Below are positions 1 through 8,261 of a stretch of DNA of 64,000 nucleotides, piece by piece. The notes below the pieces were generated by a model. That model did no database searches, was not told where the DNA came from, and saw only the letters and a list, made by a program, of their open reading frames with translations. The first letter of the stretch is position 1, and every line of letters begins with the position of its first letter. Source of the DNA: Bog-473 sp035551835 (GTDB taxonomy: Bacteria; Actinomycetota; Acidimicrobiia; Acidimicrobiales; RAAP-2). The stretch covers positions 25,828 through 89,827 of the forward strand of contig DASZMN010000105.1 of the NCBI GenBank assembly GCA_035551835.1, read 5' to 3'. Both the position numbers and the translations under genes were made by a program.

Positions 1-1
1 C

Positions 2-1090
2 TCGACCGACGCGTTCGCGTCGGCCGGCGTGGGAAAGGACGACATCGACGCCTACTGGTTCGGGACGGCACAGAGCGGCATGAGCGGGATCGCCCTCGCA
101 CGGCCGCTGCAGCTGAGGAACAAGCCGGTCACGCGGGTCGAGAACTACTGCACCACCGGGTCCGAGGCCCTGCGGGGGGCGGTGTACGCGGTGGCGTCGG
201 GCGCGTACGACGTGGCGATGGCCGTCGGGGCGGAAAAGGTCAAGGACAGCGGGTACCAGGGCCTCAACGCCATGAACCCGCCGGGTGACGGCACGGCGCG
301 AACGCTGACCGCGGCGGCGATGTTCTCCATGGTTGCGCCCGCCTACGGGCAGAAGTACGGCGTCGACGACGAGACGATGGGTGAGGTGCTGGCGTCGATC
401 GCCGTCAAGAACCACTACAACGGGGCGCGCAACCCGCGGGCCCAGTTCCGCCGGGAGATCACGAAGGAGACGGCGCTGGCGTCGCCGCGGTTGGCCGGGG
501 GGCTCGGGGTCTACGACTGCTCCGGGGTGGCGGACGGCGCGGCGGCGGCCATCGTCGTGAGGGCCGAGGACGCGCTGAAATACACGGACAAGCCTTTGTA
601 CATAAAGGGGCTCTCGTTTGCGGCCGGGAGCGGGTCGGGCCTGATCGACCCCGGCTACGACTACACCTACTTCCCCGAGTGCGAGGCGGCGGCGTTGGAC
701 GCGTACGCGCAGGCCGGGATCACCGATCCGCGACGCCAGCTGGCGATGGCGGAGGTCCATGACTGCTTCACGCCGACGGAGCTGGTGCTGATGGAGGACC
801 TGGGCTTTGCTCCGCGGGGCACGGCGTGGAAGGAGGTGCTGGCGGGTGCGTTCGCCCTCGACGGCGACCTGCCGGTCAACCCCGACGGCGGGTTGAAGAG
901 CTTCGGCCACCCGGTGGGCGCGTCGGGGCTGCGGATGTTCTTCGAGTGCTGGCTGCAGCTGCGGCGCGAGGCGCCGGAGGAGCGTCAGATCGCGACCGTG
1001 GACCGGGGTCTGGCGATGACGCACAATTTGGGCGGGTATCCGGGCGAGATGGTGTCCTTCGTCTCGGTCGTCGGGACCGAGCTCGGCTAG
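2..1090 (+). CDS. Thiolase / acetyl-CoA acetyltransferase-like protein, 5' end missing
   Basis: Thiolase-fold enzyme that probably cleaves or condenses acyl-CoA in fatty-acid or sterol side-chain degradation. The reading frame is open to the left edge (codons from base 2 read STDAFASAG before the GTG at 29), so the true start lies outside the window and the GTG is probably internal. The active-site Cys is in ENYCTTGSEA (Cys codon 149-151), a second conserved region reads EVHDCFTPTEL, and the C-terminal catalytic His is in SFGHPVGASG. The CTTG and HDCFTPTE motifs resemble the SCP-x/acetyl-CoA acetyltransferase branch rather than classical FadA. It is convergent with ald, 36 bp away. The exact substrate cannot be told. 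Confidence 0.9.
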   Translation, partial: STDAFASAGVGKDDIDAYWFGTAQSGMSGIALARPLQLRNKPVTRVENYCTTGSEALRGAVYAVASGAYDVAMAVGAEKVKDSGYQGLNAMNPPGDGTARTLTAAAMFSMVAPAYGQKYGVDDETMGEVLASIAVKNHYNGARNPRAQFRREITKETALASPRLAGGLGVYDCSGVADGAAAAIVVRAEDALKYTDKPLYIKGLSFAAGSGSGLIDPGYDYTYFPECEAAALDAYAQAGITDPRRQLAMAEVHDCFTPTELVLMEDLGFAPRGTAWKEVLAGAFALDGDLPVNPDGGLKSFGHPVGASGLRMFFECWLQLRREAPEERQIATVDRGLAMTHNLGGYPGEMVSFVSVVGTELG

Positions 1091-1126
1091 GGCCTCGTTC
1101 GCTTCGCCGGGTGTCGGCGGGGTCGC

Positions 1127-2248
1127 TCAGTCGGTGAGCGTCCCGAGCGGCGTGAACTCGAGACCGTGCGCGTCGGCGACGGGCTTGTAGACGACCTCGC
1201 CCTCGGCCACGTTGACGCCCTCGGCGAGGGCGTCGTTGGACCGGACGGCACGCTTCCAACCCTGGTCGGCGATGCTCATGGCGTAGGGCAGGGTGGCGTT
1301 GGCGAGGGCATGGGTCGACGTGTGGGGCACGGCGCCGGGCATGTTGGACACGCAGTAGAAGATGGTCCCGTGGACCTCGTAGACGGGGTTCGAGTGCGTG
1401 GTCGGATGCGTCGACTCGAAGCACCCGCCCTGGTCAACCGAGATGTCGACCAGGACCGAGCCGGGTCGCATCTGGGCGACGAGGGCATCCGAGACGAGGT
1501 GCGGGGCCCGCGCCCCGACGACGAGCACCGCGCCGATGACGATGTCGGCGTCGACGCAGATCTCCTCGATGGCGTGCCGGGACGAGGCGATCGTCTCGAG
1601 CTCGCCCCGGAAGTGGTGGTCGACCTCGCGCAACTTGTCGAGGTTGCGGTCGACGATGAATACCTCCGAATGCATCCCCACCGCAATGGTGGCGGCGGCG
1701 AAGCCGGCGACGCCCGCGCCGAGGATCACGACCCGGGCGCATCGCACACCGGGCACCCCGCTGACCAGGACGCCCCGTCCCCCTCCGGGCCGCATGAGGT
1801 GGTGGGCCCCCATGAGGGGGGCCATGCGGCCGGCGACCTCGCTCATCGGCGCGAGCAGCGGCAGCGTGTTGTCGGGCAGGCGGACCGTTTCGTACGCGAT
1901 GGCCACGTTGCCCGCCGCGAGCAGCGCGCTGGTGCAGTCGCGTGACGCGGCGAGGTGCAGGTAGGTGAAGAGCGTCTGGCCGCGGCGCAGGCCGAGGCGG
2001 TGGTACTCCTCGGGCAGCGGTTCCTTGACCTTGCAGACCAGGTCGGCGGCGGCCCACAGCTCATCCGCGTCGTCCATGATCGTCGCCCCCGTCCGGACGA
2101 ACTCAGGATCCGACATGGCCGAGCCGTCGCCAGCGCCCTTCTGGACGAGGACGGTGTGGCCCGCGGAGGTCAGCTCGCGCACCCCGGCCGGCGTGACGGC
2201 GACCCTGTATTCGTCCTCCTTCACCTCGGTGGGGACGCCGATGATCAT
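1127..2248 (-). CDS. ald: Alanine dehydrogenase
   Basis: NAD-dependent L-alanine dehydrogenase (alanine to pyruvate plus ammonia), 373 aa, close to the usual 370. Substrate-binding Lys is in KVKEPLPEEY (about residue 75), catalytic His in LFTYLHLA (98), and the Rossmann motif GAGVAG at 177-182. The start at 2248 (MIIGVPTEVK) is the family N-terminus; the frame stays open upstream only because it runs through the dehydrogenase gene. The ATG lies 2 bp after the stop of that gene, and GAGGAG of its last codons serves as ribosome site, so the two are translationally coupled. In this cluster it would regenerate pyruvate, the likely amino acceptor of the aminotransferase at 4404, from alanine. Confidence 0.95.
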   Translation of the reverse strand: MIIGVPTEVKEDEYRVAVTPAGVRELTSAGHTVLVQKGAGDGSAMSDPEFVRTGATIMDDADELWAAADLVCKVKEPLPEEYHRLGLRRGQTLFTYLHLAASRDCTSALLAAGNVAIAYETVRLPDNTLPLLAPMSEVAGRMAPLMGAHHLMRPGGGRGVLVSGVPGVRCARVVILGAGVAGFAAATIAVGMHSEVFIVDRNLDKLREVDHHFRGELETIASSRHAIEEICVDADIVIGAVLVVGARAPHLVSDALVAQMRPGSVLVDISVDQGGCFESTHPTTHSNPVYEVHGTIFYCVSNMPGAVPHTSTHALANATLPYAMSIADQGWKRAVRSNDALAEGVNVAEGEVVYKPVADAHGLEFTPLGTLTD

Positions 2249-2250
2249 GG

Positions 2251-3678
2251 CTACTCCTCGATGTTGCTCATCACGTGCTTGACGCGCGTGTAGTCCTCGA
2301 ACCCGTACATCGACAGGTCCTTGCCGTACCCGGAGCGCTTGAAGCCACCGTGGGGCATCTCGGCGACGAGGGGGATGTGGGTGTTGATCCAGACGCACCC
2401 GAAGTCGAGGTCGCGCGCCATGCGCATGGCCCGTCCGTGGTCCCGGGTCCAGACGGACGAGGCCAACCCGTACTCGACGCCGTTGGCCCACTCGAGGGCC
2501 TCGGCCTCGTCAGCGAACTCCTGCACCGTGATGACCGGGCCAAAGACTTCGGACTGGATCATCTCGTCGTCCTGGCGGAGGCCGGCGACGACGGTGGGGG
2601 CAAAGCAATACCCGCGGTCGCCGACCGGGCTGCCGCCCGCTACCACCGAGGTGTGGGCGGGTGCGCGCTCGAGAAAGCCGTTGACGCGCTCGAGCTGGTT
2701 GGCGTTGTTCAACGGGCCGTAGTCGGCCTCGGCATTGTCGGTGCCGCCGACCGTCGTGCCCTGCGCCTGCTCGATGAGCGCGGCCAACAGGTCACTGTGG
2801 ACCCGGGGCGCGGCGAGGACGCGCGTCGCAGCGGTGCAGTCCTGTCCGGCGTTGAAGTAGCCGGCACCGGCGATGGCTTCGGCCGCGGTGGCAGGGTCGG
2901 CGTCGTCGAACACGATGACCGGCGCCTTGCCACCCAGTTCGAGGTGCACTCGCTTGAGCGTCGGGGCGGCGGCTGCCGCGACCTCCATCCCCGCTCGCAC
3001 CGAGCCGGTCACCGATACCATGGCCGGCGTCTCGTGCGCGACGAGGGAGCGGCCGGTGTCGCGGTCGCCACACACCACGTTGAACACGCCGGGCGGAAGG
3101 TGCTCGGCCATGATCTCGGCCATGAGCAGCGCCGTGACGGGCGTGGTGTCCGACGGCTTGAGCACCATGGTGTTGCCGGCGGCCAGCGCCGGGGCGAACT
3201 TCCAGACCGCCATCATCATCGGGTAGTTCCAGGGGGTGACCGCGCCGCAGACCCCGATGGGTTCGCGACGCACGAACGAGGTGTGGCCCGCCAGGTACTC
3301 GGAGGCGGCCAGGCCCTCGAGGTGGCGGGCGGCGCCGGCGAAGAACCGGATCTGGTCGACCATGGGCGGGATCTCCTCGTCCACGGTCAGCTGGAACGGC
3401 TTGCCGGTGTTCTCTGACTCGGCCCGGACCAGGTCCTCGGCCCGGGCCTCGAGGGCGTCCGCGATCCGGAAGAGCGCGAGGCTGCGCTCCGAGGGCGTCG
3501 TGCGGCGCCACGTCGTGAAGGCCTCTGCGGCCGTGACCACGGCCCGATCGACGTCGGCCGCACCCGAGACCGGGGCCTCGGCGAAGGCCTCCCCCGTCGA
3601 GGGGTCGATCAGCCGGGCGAGGGGGCCGTCCTCGGCATCGCGATACGCGCCTCCGACGAAATTCTGCAACCTGCGCAT
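2251..3678 (-). CDS. patD: Aminobutyraldehyde (aldehyde) dehydrogenase
   Basis: NAD(P)-dependent aldehyde dehydrogenase, 475 aa, most like gamma-aminobutyraldehyde dehydrogenase, which oxidises 4-aminobutanal to GABA in putrescine degradation. The general base Glu247 is in LELGGKAP and the nucleophile Cys281 in FNAGQDCTA; the GQDCTA form is typical of PatD/YdcW. ATG 3678 was chosen because GGAAGGGAG lies just upstream; a TTG at 3693 is in frame but sits inside that ribosome site. It is first in a two-gene operon with ald and divergent from the Lrp-type regulator at 3860. Substrate is inferred from motif and neighbours; other amino-aldehydes are possible. Confidence 0.85.
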   Translation of the reverse strand: MRRLQNFVGGAYRDAEDGPLARLIDPSTGEAFAEAPVSGAADVDRAVVTAAEAFTTWRRTTPSERSLALFRIADALEARAEDLVRAESENTGKPFQLTVDEEIPPMVDQIRFFAGAARHLEGLAASEYLAGHTSFVRREPIGVCGAVTPWNYPMMMAVWKFAPALAAGNTMVLKPSDTTPVTALLMAEIMAEHLPPGVFNVVCGDRDTGRSLVAHETPAMVSVTGSVRAGMEVAAAAAPTLKRVHLELGGKAPVIVFDDADPATAAEAIAGAGYFNAGQDCTAATRVLAAPRVHSDLLAALIEQAQGTTVGGTDNAEADYGPLNNANQLERVNGFLERAPAHTSVVAGGSPVGDRGYCFAPTVVAGLRQDDEMIQSEVFGPVITVQEFADEAEALEWANGVEYGLASSVWTRDHGRAMRMARDLDFGCVWINTHIPLVAEMPHGGFKRSGYGKDLSMYGFEDYTRVKHVMSNIEE

Positions 3679-3750
3679 GCCGCTCCCTTCCAACGGAGGT
3701 CCCTGTGTACAGGATCACAGAACCGCGCGCCCCCAACAAGCGTTTTCGCA

Positions 3751-3768
3751 ATATCGGGACCCGAATAT
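3751..3768. promoter_or_regulatory. Imperfect inverted repeat, candidate Lrp/AsnC operator
   Basis: ATATCGGGACCCGAATAT, an inverted repeat with a single-base bulge, lies between the divergent patD and lrp-type genes. AT-rich arms around a short core are what Lrp/AsnC proteins usually bind. Assignment to the adjacent regulator is inference. Confidence 0.45.
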
Positions 3769-3772
3769 GACG

Positions 3773-3813
3773 AATTCTGCTTGACTAGACCCAAAGAGAT
3801 GACACAATTCTGC
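3773..3813 (+). promoter_or_regulatory. Promoter of the Lrp-type regulator with two phased AATTCTGC repeats
   Basis: A -35 TTGACT (3781-3786) and a -10 CACAAT (3803-3808) are 16 bp apart and read toward the regulator at 3860. The octamer AATTCTGC occurs at 3773-3780 and 3806-3813, exactly 33 bp apart (about three helical turns). The second copy overlaps the -10. This arrangement would suit cooperative binding of the Lrp-type protein and autoregulation. Confidence 0.5.
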
Positions 3814-3859
3814 ATTACGGGGGATTCGGCCCGGCGCGACGAACGAAGCGAGGTGTGAG

Positions 3860-4369
3860 ATGCCCGACACCGACGGGCATGGGGAAACAGACTCGTTGAG
3901 CGACCCAGGACCATCGTCGGGCAACCTCCTCGACGGCCCGAACCGGGCCATCATCGAGGCGCTCCAGCGAGACGGGCGCCAACCCTACGGGGCGATCGCC
4001 GAAGCGGTCGGGCTCTCGGAGGCGGCGGTGCGGCGCCGGGTCCAGCGGCTGCGCGAATCGGGGATCATGCAGATCGTCGCGGTGACCGACCCGCTCCAGC
4101 TCGGCTTCACGCGCCAGGCGATGATCGGGATCTCCGTCGAGGGCGACGTCCGGCGGGTGGCCGAGAAGCTCTCTGCCCTGCCTGAGGTCGACTACGTGGT
4201 GATGTGCGCCGGATCGTTCGACGTCCTCATCGAGATCGTCTGTGAGGACGACGAGCGGCTCCTCCACGTCCTCAACGACTCCGTGCGGAGCATCCCCGGC
4301 GTGCGGAGCACCGAGACGTTCATGTACCTGAAGTTGGCCAAACAGACCTACACCTGGGGCACACGATGA
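3860..4369 (+). CDS. Lrp/AsnC family transcriptional regulator
   Basis: 169 aa. An N-terminal AsnC-type winged helix-turn-helix (about residues 27-70, with LDGPNRAIIEALQRDGR and LSEAAVRRRVQRL) is followed by a RAM/effector domain (about 80-160). These proteins sense amino acids or amines and often control the neighbouring catabolic operon. Its place between patD-ald and the aminotransferase/oxidase genes suggests it controls putrescine or amino-acid use. GAGG lies about 6 nt before the ATG. Which ligand it binds is unknown. Confidence 0.88.
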   Translation: MPDTDGHGETDSLSDPGPSSGNLLDGPNRAIIEALQRDGRQPYGAIAEAVGLSEAAVRRRVQRLRESGIMQIVAVTDPLQLGFTRQAMIGISVEGDVRRVAEKLSALPEVDYVVMCAGSFDVLIEIVCEDDERLLHVLNDSVRSIPGVRSTETFMYLKLAKQTYTWGTR

Positions 4370-4403
4370 ACCGCCCCGGCGAACATCCGGAAGGACGATG
4401 ACC

Positions 4404-5858
4404 ATGCCCAACACCCCCTCTTCAGGAGAGCGACCGAGCTGGGGGGCCGACGGATCAGGTGTGGCCGAAGGGTCCCGCGCCGGCGCACGGAGCACCGAGA
4501 CCCCGCATCTCAGCGACCAGGCGGCACGTCACCTCTGGATGCATTTCAGCCGCATGGGCTCCTACACCGACCACGAGGTGCCGGTCATCGTGCGCGGCGA
4601 GGGCGCATGGGTCTGGGACCAACATGGAAAGAAGTACCTCGACGGCCTCGCCGGGCTCTTCACCTCACAGCTCGGACACGGCCGCACCGAGCTGGCCGAA
4701 GCCGGCGCCAAGCAGGCCGAGACGCTCGCCTACTTCCCGCTCTGGACGTACGCCCACCCCCGGGCGGTGGAGCTCGCCGAGCGGGTGGCCGCTCTGGCCC
4801 CGGGCGACCTCAACCGGGTCTTCTTCACCTCCGGCGGCTCTGAGGCCGTCGAGTCGGCATGGAAGCTGGCGCGGCAGTACTTCGGGATGATCGGGCAGCC
4901 CGAGCGCACCAAGGTGATCAGCCGTTACATCGCGTACCACGGGACCTCGATGGGCGCGCTGTCCATAACGGGCATTCCGGCATTGCGCACGCCGTTCGAG
5001 CCCTTGGTTCCGGGCGCGATCAAGGTGCCCAACACGAACTTTTACCGCGCCGAGATGTTCGCCGACGACGAGGTGGCGTTCGGGCAGTGGGCGGCCGACG
5101 AAATTGAGCGGGCGATCGTGCGCGAAGGACCCGAAACCGTCGCCGCGGTCTACTTGGAGCCGGTACAGAACGCCGGGGGATGCTTCCCGCCCCCGCCCGG
5201 CTACTTCGACCGAGTCCGGGAGATCTGTGATCGCCACGGCGTGCTGCTGGTGTCCGACGAGGTCATCTGCGCGTTCGGCCGCCTGGGCCACTGGTTCGGC
5301 TCCCTGCGCTACGGCTACCAGCCCGACATCATCACGGTTGCGAAGGGCCTGACCTCGGGGTACGCACCGCTCGGCGCCATGATCGCCTCCGACCGGATCA
5401 TGGAGCCCTTCCTCGCGCCGGGAGCATCGTTCTTGCACGGCTTCACGTTCGCCGGTCACCCCGTGAGCTGCGCGGTGGCGCTGGCCAACCTCGACGTCTT
5501 CGAGGGAGAGCGCATCCTCCAGCACGTGCAGGCGACCGAGGGCGCCTTCCGCGCCGCCCTCGAAGGGCTCTACGAGCTGCCGATCGTGGGCGACGTCCGT
5601 GGAGCCGGCTTCTTCTACGGAATCGAACTCGTCAAGGACAAGGAGACGAGGCTGTCCTTCGACGACGAGGAATCGGAGCGCCTACTGCGGGGCTTCCTCT
5701 CCGGTGCGCTCTTCGACGCGGGCCTGATCTGCCGGGCCGACGACCGGGGCGACCCTGTCGTCCAGCTCTCGCCCCCGCTCATTTGCGGGCAGGAGGAGAT
5801 CGACTTCATGGCATCGACGCTGCGCGAGGTGCTCACCGAGGCGTGGCGCCGGATGTAA
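4404..5858 (+). CDS. Class III aminotransferase, probably putrescine/omega-amine:pyruvate
   Basis: PLP-dependent fold-type I transaminase, 484 aa. It shows the cofactor region FFTSGGSEAVESAWKLARQY, the Asp pocket LLVSDEVICAFGRLG and the Schiff-base Lys (about residue 314) in VAKGLTSGYAPLGA, then HGFTFAGHPVSCAVAL. This matches the putrescine/beta-alanine:pyruvate (SpuC/omega-transaminase) group. GGAAGGA lies 8 nt before ATG 4404 but only 2 nt before ATG 4398, so 4404 is preferred. With the aldehyde dehydrogenase upstream it forms putrescine to 4-aminobutanal to GABA. The amine substrate is inferred from context. Confidence 0.85.
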   Translation: MPNTPSSGERPSWGADGSGVAEGSRAGARSTETPHLSDQAARHLWMHFSRMGSYTDHEVPVIVRGEGAWVWDQHGKKYLDGLAGLFTSQLGHGRTELAEAGAKQAETLAYFPLWTYAHPRAVELAERVAALAPGDLNRVFFTSGGSEAVESAWKLARQYFGMIGQPERTKVISRYIAYHGTSMGALSITGIPALRTPFEPLVPGAIKVPNTNFYRAEMFADDEVAFGQWAADEIERAIVREGPETVAAVYLEPVQNAGGCFPPPPGYFDRVREICDRHGVLLVSDEVICAFGRLGHWFGSLRYGYQPDIITVAKGLTSGYAPLGAMIASDRIMEPFLAPGASFLHGFTFAGHPVSCAVALANLDVFEGERILQHVQATEGAFRAALEGLYELPIVGDVRGAGFFYGIELVKDKETRLSFDDEESERLLRGFLSGALFDAGLICRADDRGDPVVQLSPPLICGQEEIDFMASTLREVLTEAWRRM

Positions 5859-7261
5859 CGCCGGGAAACGCCTCGGGCTACCAACGGCTCTCCCTGTGGT
5901 GGGACGCCGTTGCGGTTCCCCTGCCGGCGCGTCCCGCGCTCACCGAGGACCTGTCGGTCGACGTGTGCATCGTCGGCGCGGGGTTCACCGGTTTATGGAC
6001 GGCTTACTCGCTGGCCCGAGCCGATCGTTCGCTGCGCGTTGCCGTCGTCGAGCGCGAGGTGGCGGGGTTTGGCGCATCGGGCCGCAACGGTGGCTGGTGT
6101 TCCGCGCTGTTCGCGACGTCCGACGCTGCGCTGGCTCGGCGGTACGGTCACGACGCCATGCGCGCGATGCGGCGCGCCATGCAGGGGACGGTCGACGTCG
6201 TCGGAGCCAGCGCCTCGAGCGAAGGCATCGACTGCCACTTCGCCAAGGGCGGCACCGTTGACCTCGTCCGGAGCGAGGGCCAGAAGGTGCGGGCGCTTAC
6301 GGCGCTCGACGAGGCACGGGCGCTGGGTTTCGGCGAGGACGACCTGCGTTGGCTCGGCGCCGACGAGGCGCGGGCGCTCGCCGGCGCCTCCGAGGTGATC
6401 GGGGCGACGTTCACCCCGCACTGCGCGGCGATCCAGCCGGCCCTCCTGGCCCGCGGCCTGGCCGACGCCGTGGAACGGTACGGCGTCCGGGTCTTCGAAC
6501 ACACCGAGGTCACCGACATCAGAGCCGCGGCAGCGGGGGGTCCGTCCGTCGTCACGCCGGGCGGCACGATCCGAGCCGACGTGGTCGTGCGGGCGACGGA
6601 GGCGTGGACCCCGACGCTGCCGGGCTCCCACCGCGACATCGTCCCCGTCTACTCGCTCATGGTGGCAACCGAACCGCTCGACTCCTCTTTCTGGTCGGAC
6701 ACCGGCCTCGAAGGGCGCGCCACGTTCGCCGACCACCGGCACATGATCATCTACGGGCAGCGGACGGCGGACGGGCGCCTCGCCTTCGGTGGGCGCGGCG
6801 CGCCGTATCACTACGGGTCGGCGGTACGCGCTGAGTTCGACCGGGAGCCGGCCGTGCATGCACTGCTGCGCGAGACGCTCGTCGACCTGTTCCCCGCGCT
6901 GCTCGAGGCCCGGTTCACCCACGCCTGGGGCGGGCCCTTGGGCATCCCGCGTGACTGGCACTCCTCCGTCGGCTACGACCGCAGTTCGGGATTGGCCTGG
7001 GCCGGAGGGTACGTCGGCGACGGCGTGGCCACCGCCAACCTGGCCGGTCGCACGCTGGCCGATCTCATCACAGGGAGCGACTCCGACCTCACGGCACTGC
7101 CGTGGGTGAACCACCGGTCTCCGCAGTGGGAACCTGAGCCCCTCCGCTGGGTCGGCGTCAACGCCGGGCTGTGGACCATGAAGCTGGCCGACCGGAGCGA
7201 GGCGCGCCGAGGACGACCCAGCAAGACGGCGGCCGTCCTCGGGCGCCTCCTTGGCCAATGA
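5843..7261 (+). CDS. FAD-dependent oxidoreductase, PuuB/DadA-like
   Basis: 472 aa amine/amino-acid oxidase. The FAD-binding motif VDVCIVGAGFTGLW lies near residue 32, followed by GFGASGRNGGW, which is characteristic of gamma-glutamylputrescine oxidase and related DAO-family enzymes. A C-terminal GGYVGDGVATANLAGR returns to the FAD domain. The frame is open back to 5783, but that would overlap the aminotransferase by 76 bp; GTG 5843 leaves a 16-bp overlap and is the better start. It heads an ATGA-coupled string with the next two genes. It probably oxidises an amine or N-methyl amino acid; no glutamylputrescine synthetase (PuuA) is present in the window. Confidence 0.82.
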   Translation: MAPDVTPGNASGYQRLSLWWDAVAVPLPARPALTEDLSVDVCIVGAGFTGLWTAYSLARADRSLRVAVVEREVAGFGASGRNGGWCSALFATSDAALARRYGHDAMRAMRRAMQGTVDVVGASASSEGIDCHFAKGGTVDLVRSEGQKVRALTALDEARALGFGEDDLRWLGADEARALAGASEVIGATFTPHCAAIQPALLARGLADAVERYGVRVFEHTEVTDIRAAAAGGPSVVTPGGTIRADVVVRATEAWTPTLPGSHRDIVPVYSLMVATEPLDSSFWSDTGLEGRATFADHRHMIIYGQRTADGRLAFGGRGAPYHYGSAVRAEFDREPAVHALLRETLVDLFPALLEARFTHAWGGPLGIPRDWHSSVGYDRSSGLAWAGGYVGDGVATANLAGRTLADLITGSDSDLTALPWVNHRSPQWEPEPLRWVGVNAGLWTMKLADRSEARRGRPSKTAAVLGRLLGQ

Positions 7262-7773
7262 TCAGTGCCACAATCTCGGCCGTGCACGAATCGTCCGACA
7301 TCGGCCCCGACACCGCCATGGCCGGCGCCGCCGCCGGGTGGGCGGTCAGCCAGCTGATCTACACCTACGCGGAACGCATCGACGAGGGTGACTTTGCGAG
7401 GGTGGCCGAGCTGTTCGAGCACGCCACACTCACTTTCGAGGGCTTCGGCGACGCCGTGACTGGTCGTGAGGCCATAGAGAAGCTCTACACGCGCAGCACC
7501 CGGCGCTACGAGGACGGTACGCCGCACACCAAGCACGTGATGACCAACGTGCTGGTGGACGTCGATGACGACGGCCAGAGCGCGGCCAGCCGCTCGTACT
7601 TCACCGTCTTGCAGGCCGTGCCCGGTGAGCTGGCGCTCCAGCCGGTCATCGCCGGCCGCTACCGCCACACCTATCGTCGGGTGGACACGCACTGGCGCGT
7701 CGAGACGATGCACGTCATGATCGACCTGGTGGGAGATCTCGGACATCACATGCTGTTCGACCTGGCGCCATGA
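7258..7773 (+). CDS. SnoaL-like (NTF2 superfamily) protein
   Basis: 171 aa with the NTF2/SnoaL cone fold: ISQLIYTYAERIDEGDFARVAELF at the start and HTYRRVDTHWRVETMHV near the end, typical of SnoaL_4 proteins of actinobacteria. Members are small isomerases, hydratases or binding proteins. ATG 7258 overlaps the oxidase stop (ATGA), so it is co-translated. Its function here is unknown; it may process a product of the oxidase or be an unrelated passenger. Confidence 0.75.
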   Translation: MISATISAVHESSDIGPDTAMAGAAAGWAVSQLIYTYAERIDEGDFARVAELFEHATLTFEGFGDAVTGREAIEKLYTRSTRRYEDGTPHTKHVMTNVLVDVDDDGQSAASRSYFTVLQAVPGELALQPVIAGRYRHTYRRVDTHWRVETMHVMIDLVGDLGHHMLFDLAP

Positions 7774-8261
7774 GGCTCTCGCTGACCTACGAATGGGACT
7801 GCAGCCCCGAGGAATTCTGGGCGCTCTACTTCGACCCGGACTTCACGGTCCGCATGCACCTCGAGGCTCTCGGGTCCACCTCCGCCGAGGTGGTGTCGCA
7901 GGAGGGCGACCTGACCAGCGGGTTGGTGCGGACGATCCGTTACGGCCAGCGCCCGAACATGCCGGGACCCGTGCGCAAGATCTTCGGGGACGAGGTCGTG
8001 ACCACCGAGGTCAGCTCCTTCGACCCCGCCGCCTCGACTTCGACCTTCACGATGACGCCCGGGACCATGGCCGACAAGACGCAGATTGAGGGCGCCATCG
8101 CGTTGGCGTTGGAGGACGGCACGACCCTCGAGACATTCTCGCTGGACGCACGCGTCAAGATCTTCGGCGCCGGCCCCATCGTGGAGCGCTTCATTGAGCA
8201 CCAGGCCCGCGACATGCAGGGCAAGTCGGTCGAGTTCATGCGCGCCCGGCTCGGGGGCTGA
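7770..8261 (+). CDS. DUF2505 domain protein
   Basis: 163 aa, matching the DUF2505 family (START/SRPBCC-like helix-grip fold) of actinobacteria: N-terminal SLTYEWDCSPEEFWALYFDP, middle YGQRPNMPGPVRKIFGDEV, and a C-terminal amphipathic helix. No catalytic residues are known for the family; a lipid- or hydrophobic-ligand-binding role is the usual guess. ATGA overlap with the SnoaL-like gene. Its last 26 bp overlap the 3' end of cobQ on the other strand. Confidence 0.8.
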   Translation: MRLSLTYEWDCSPEEFWALYFDPDFTVRMHLEALGSTSAEVVSQEGDLTSGLVRTIRYGQRPNMPGPVRKIFGDEVVTTEVSSFDPAASTSTFTMTPGTMADKTQIEGAIALALEDGTTLETFSLDARVKIFGAGPIVERFIEHQARDMQGKSVEFMRARLGG

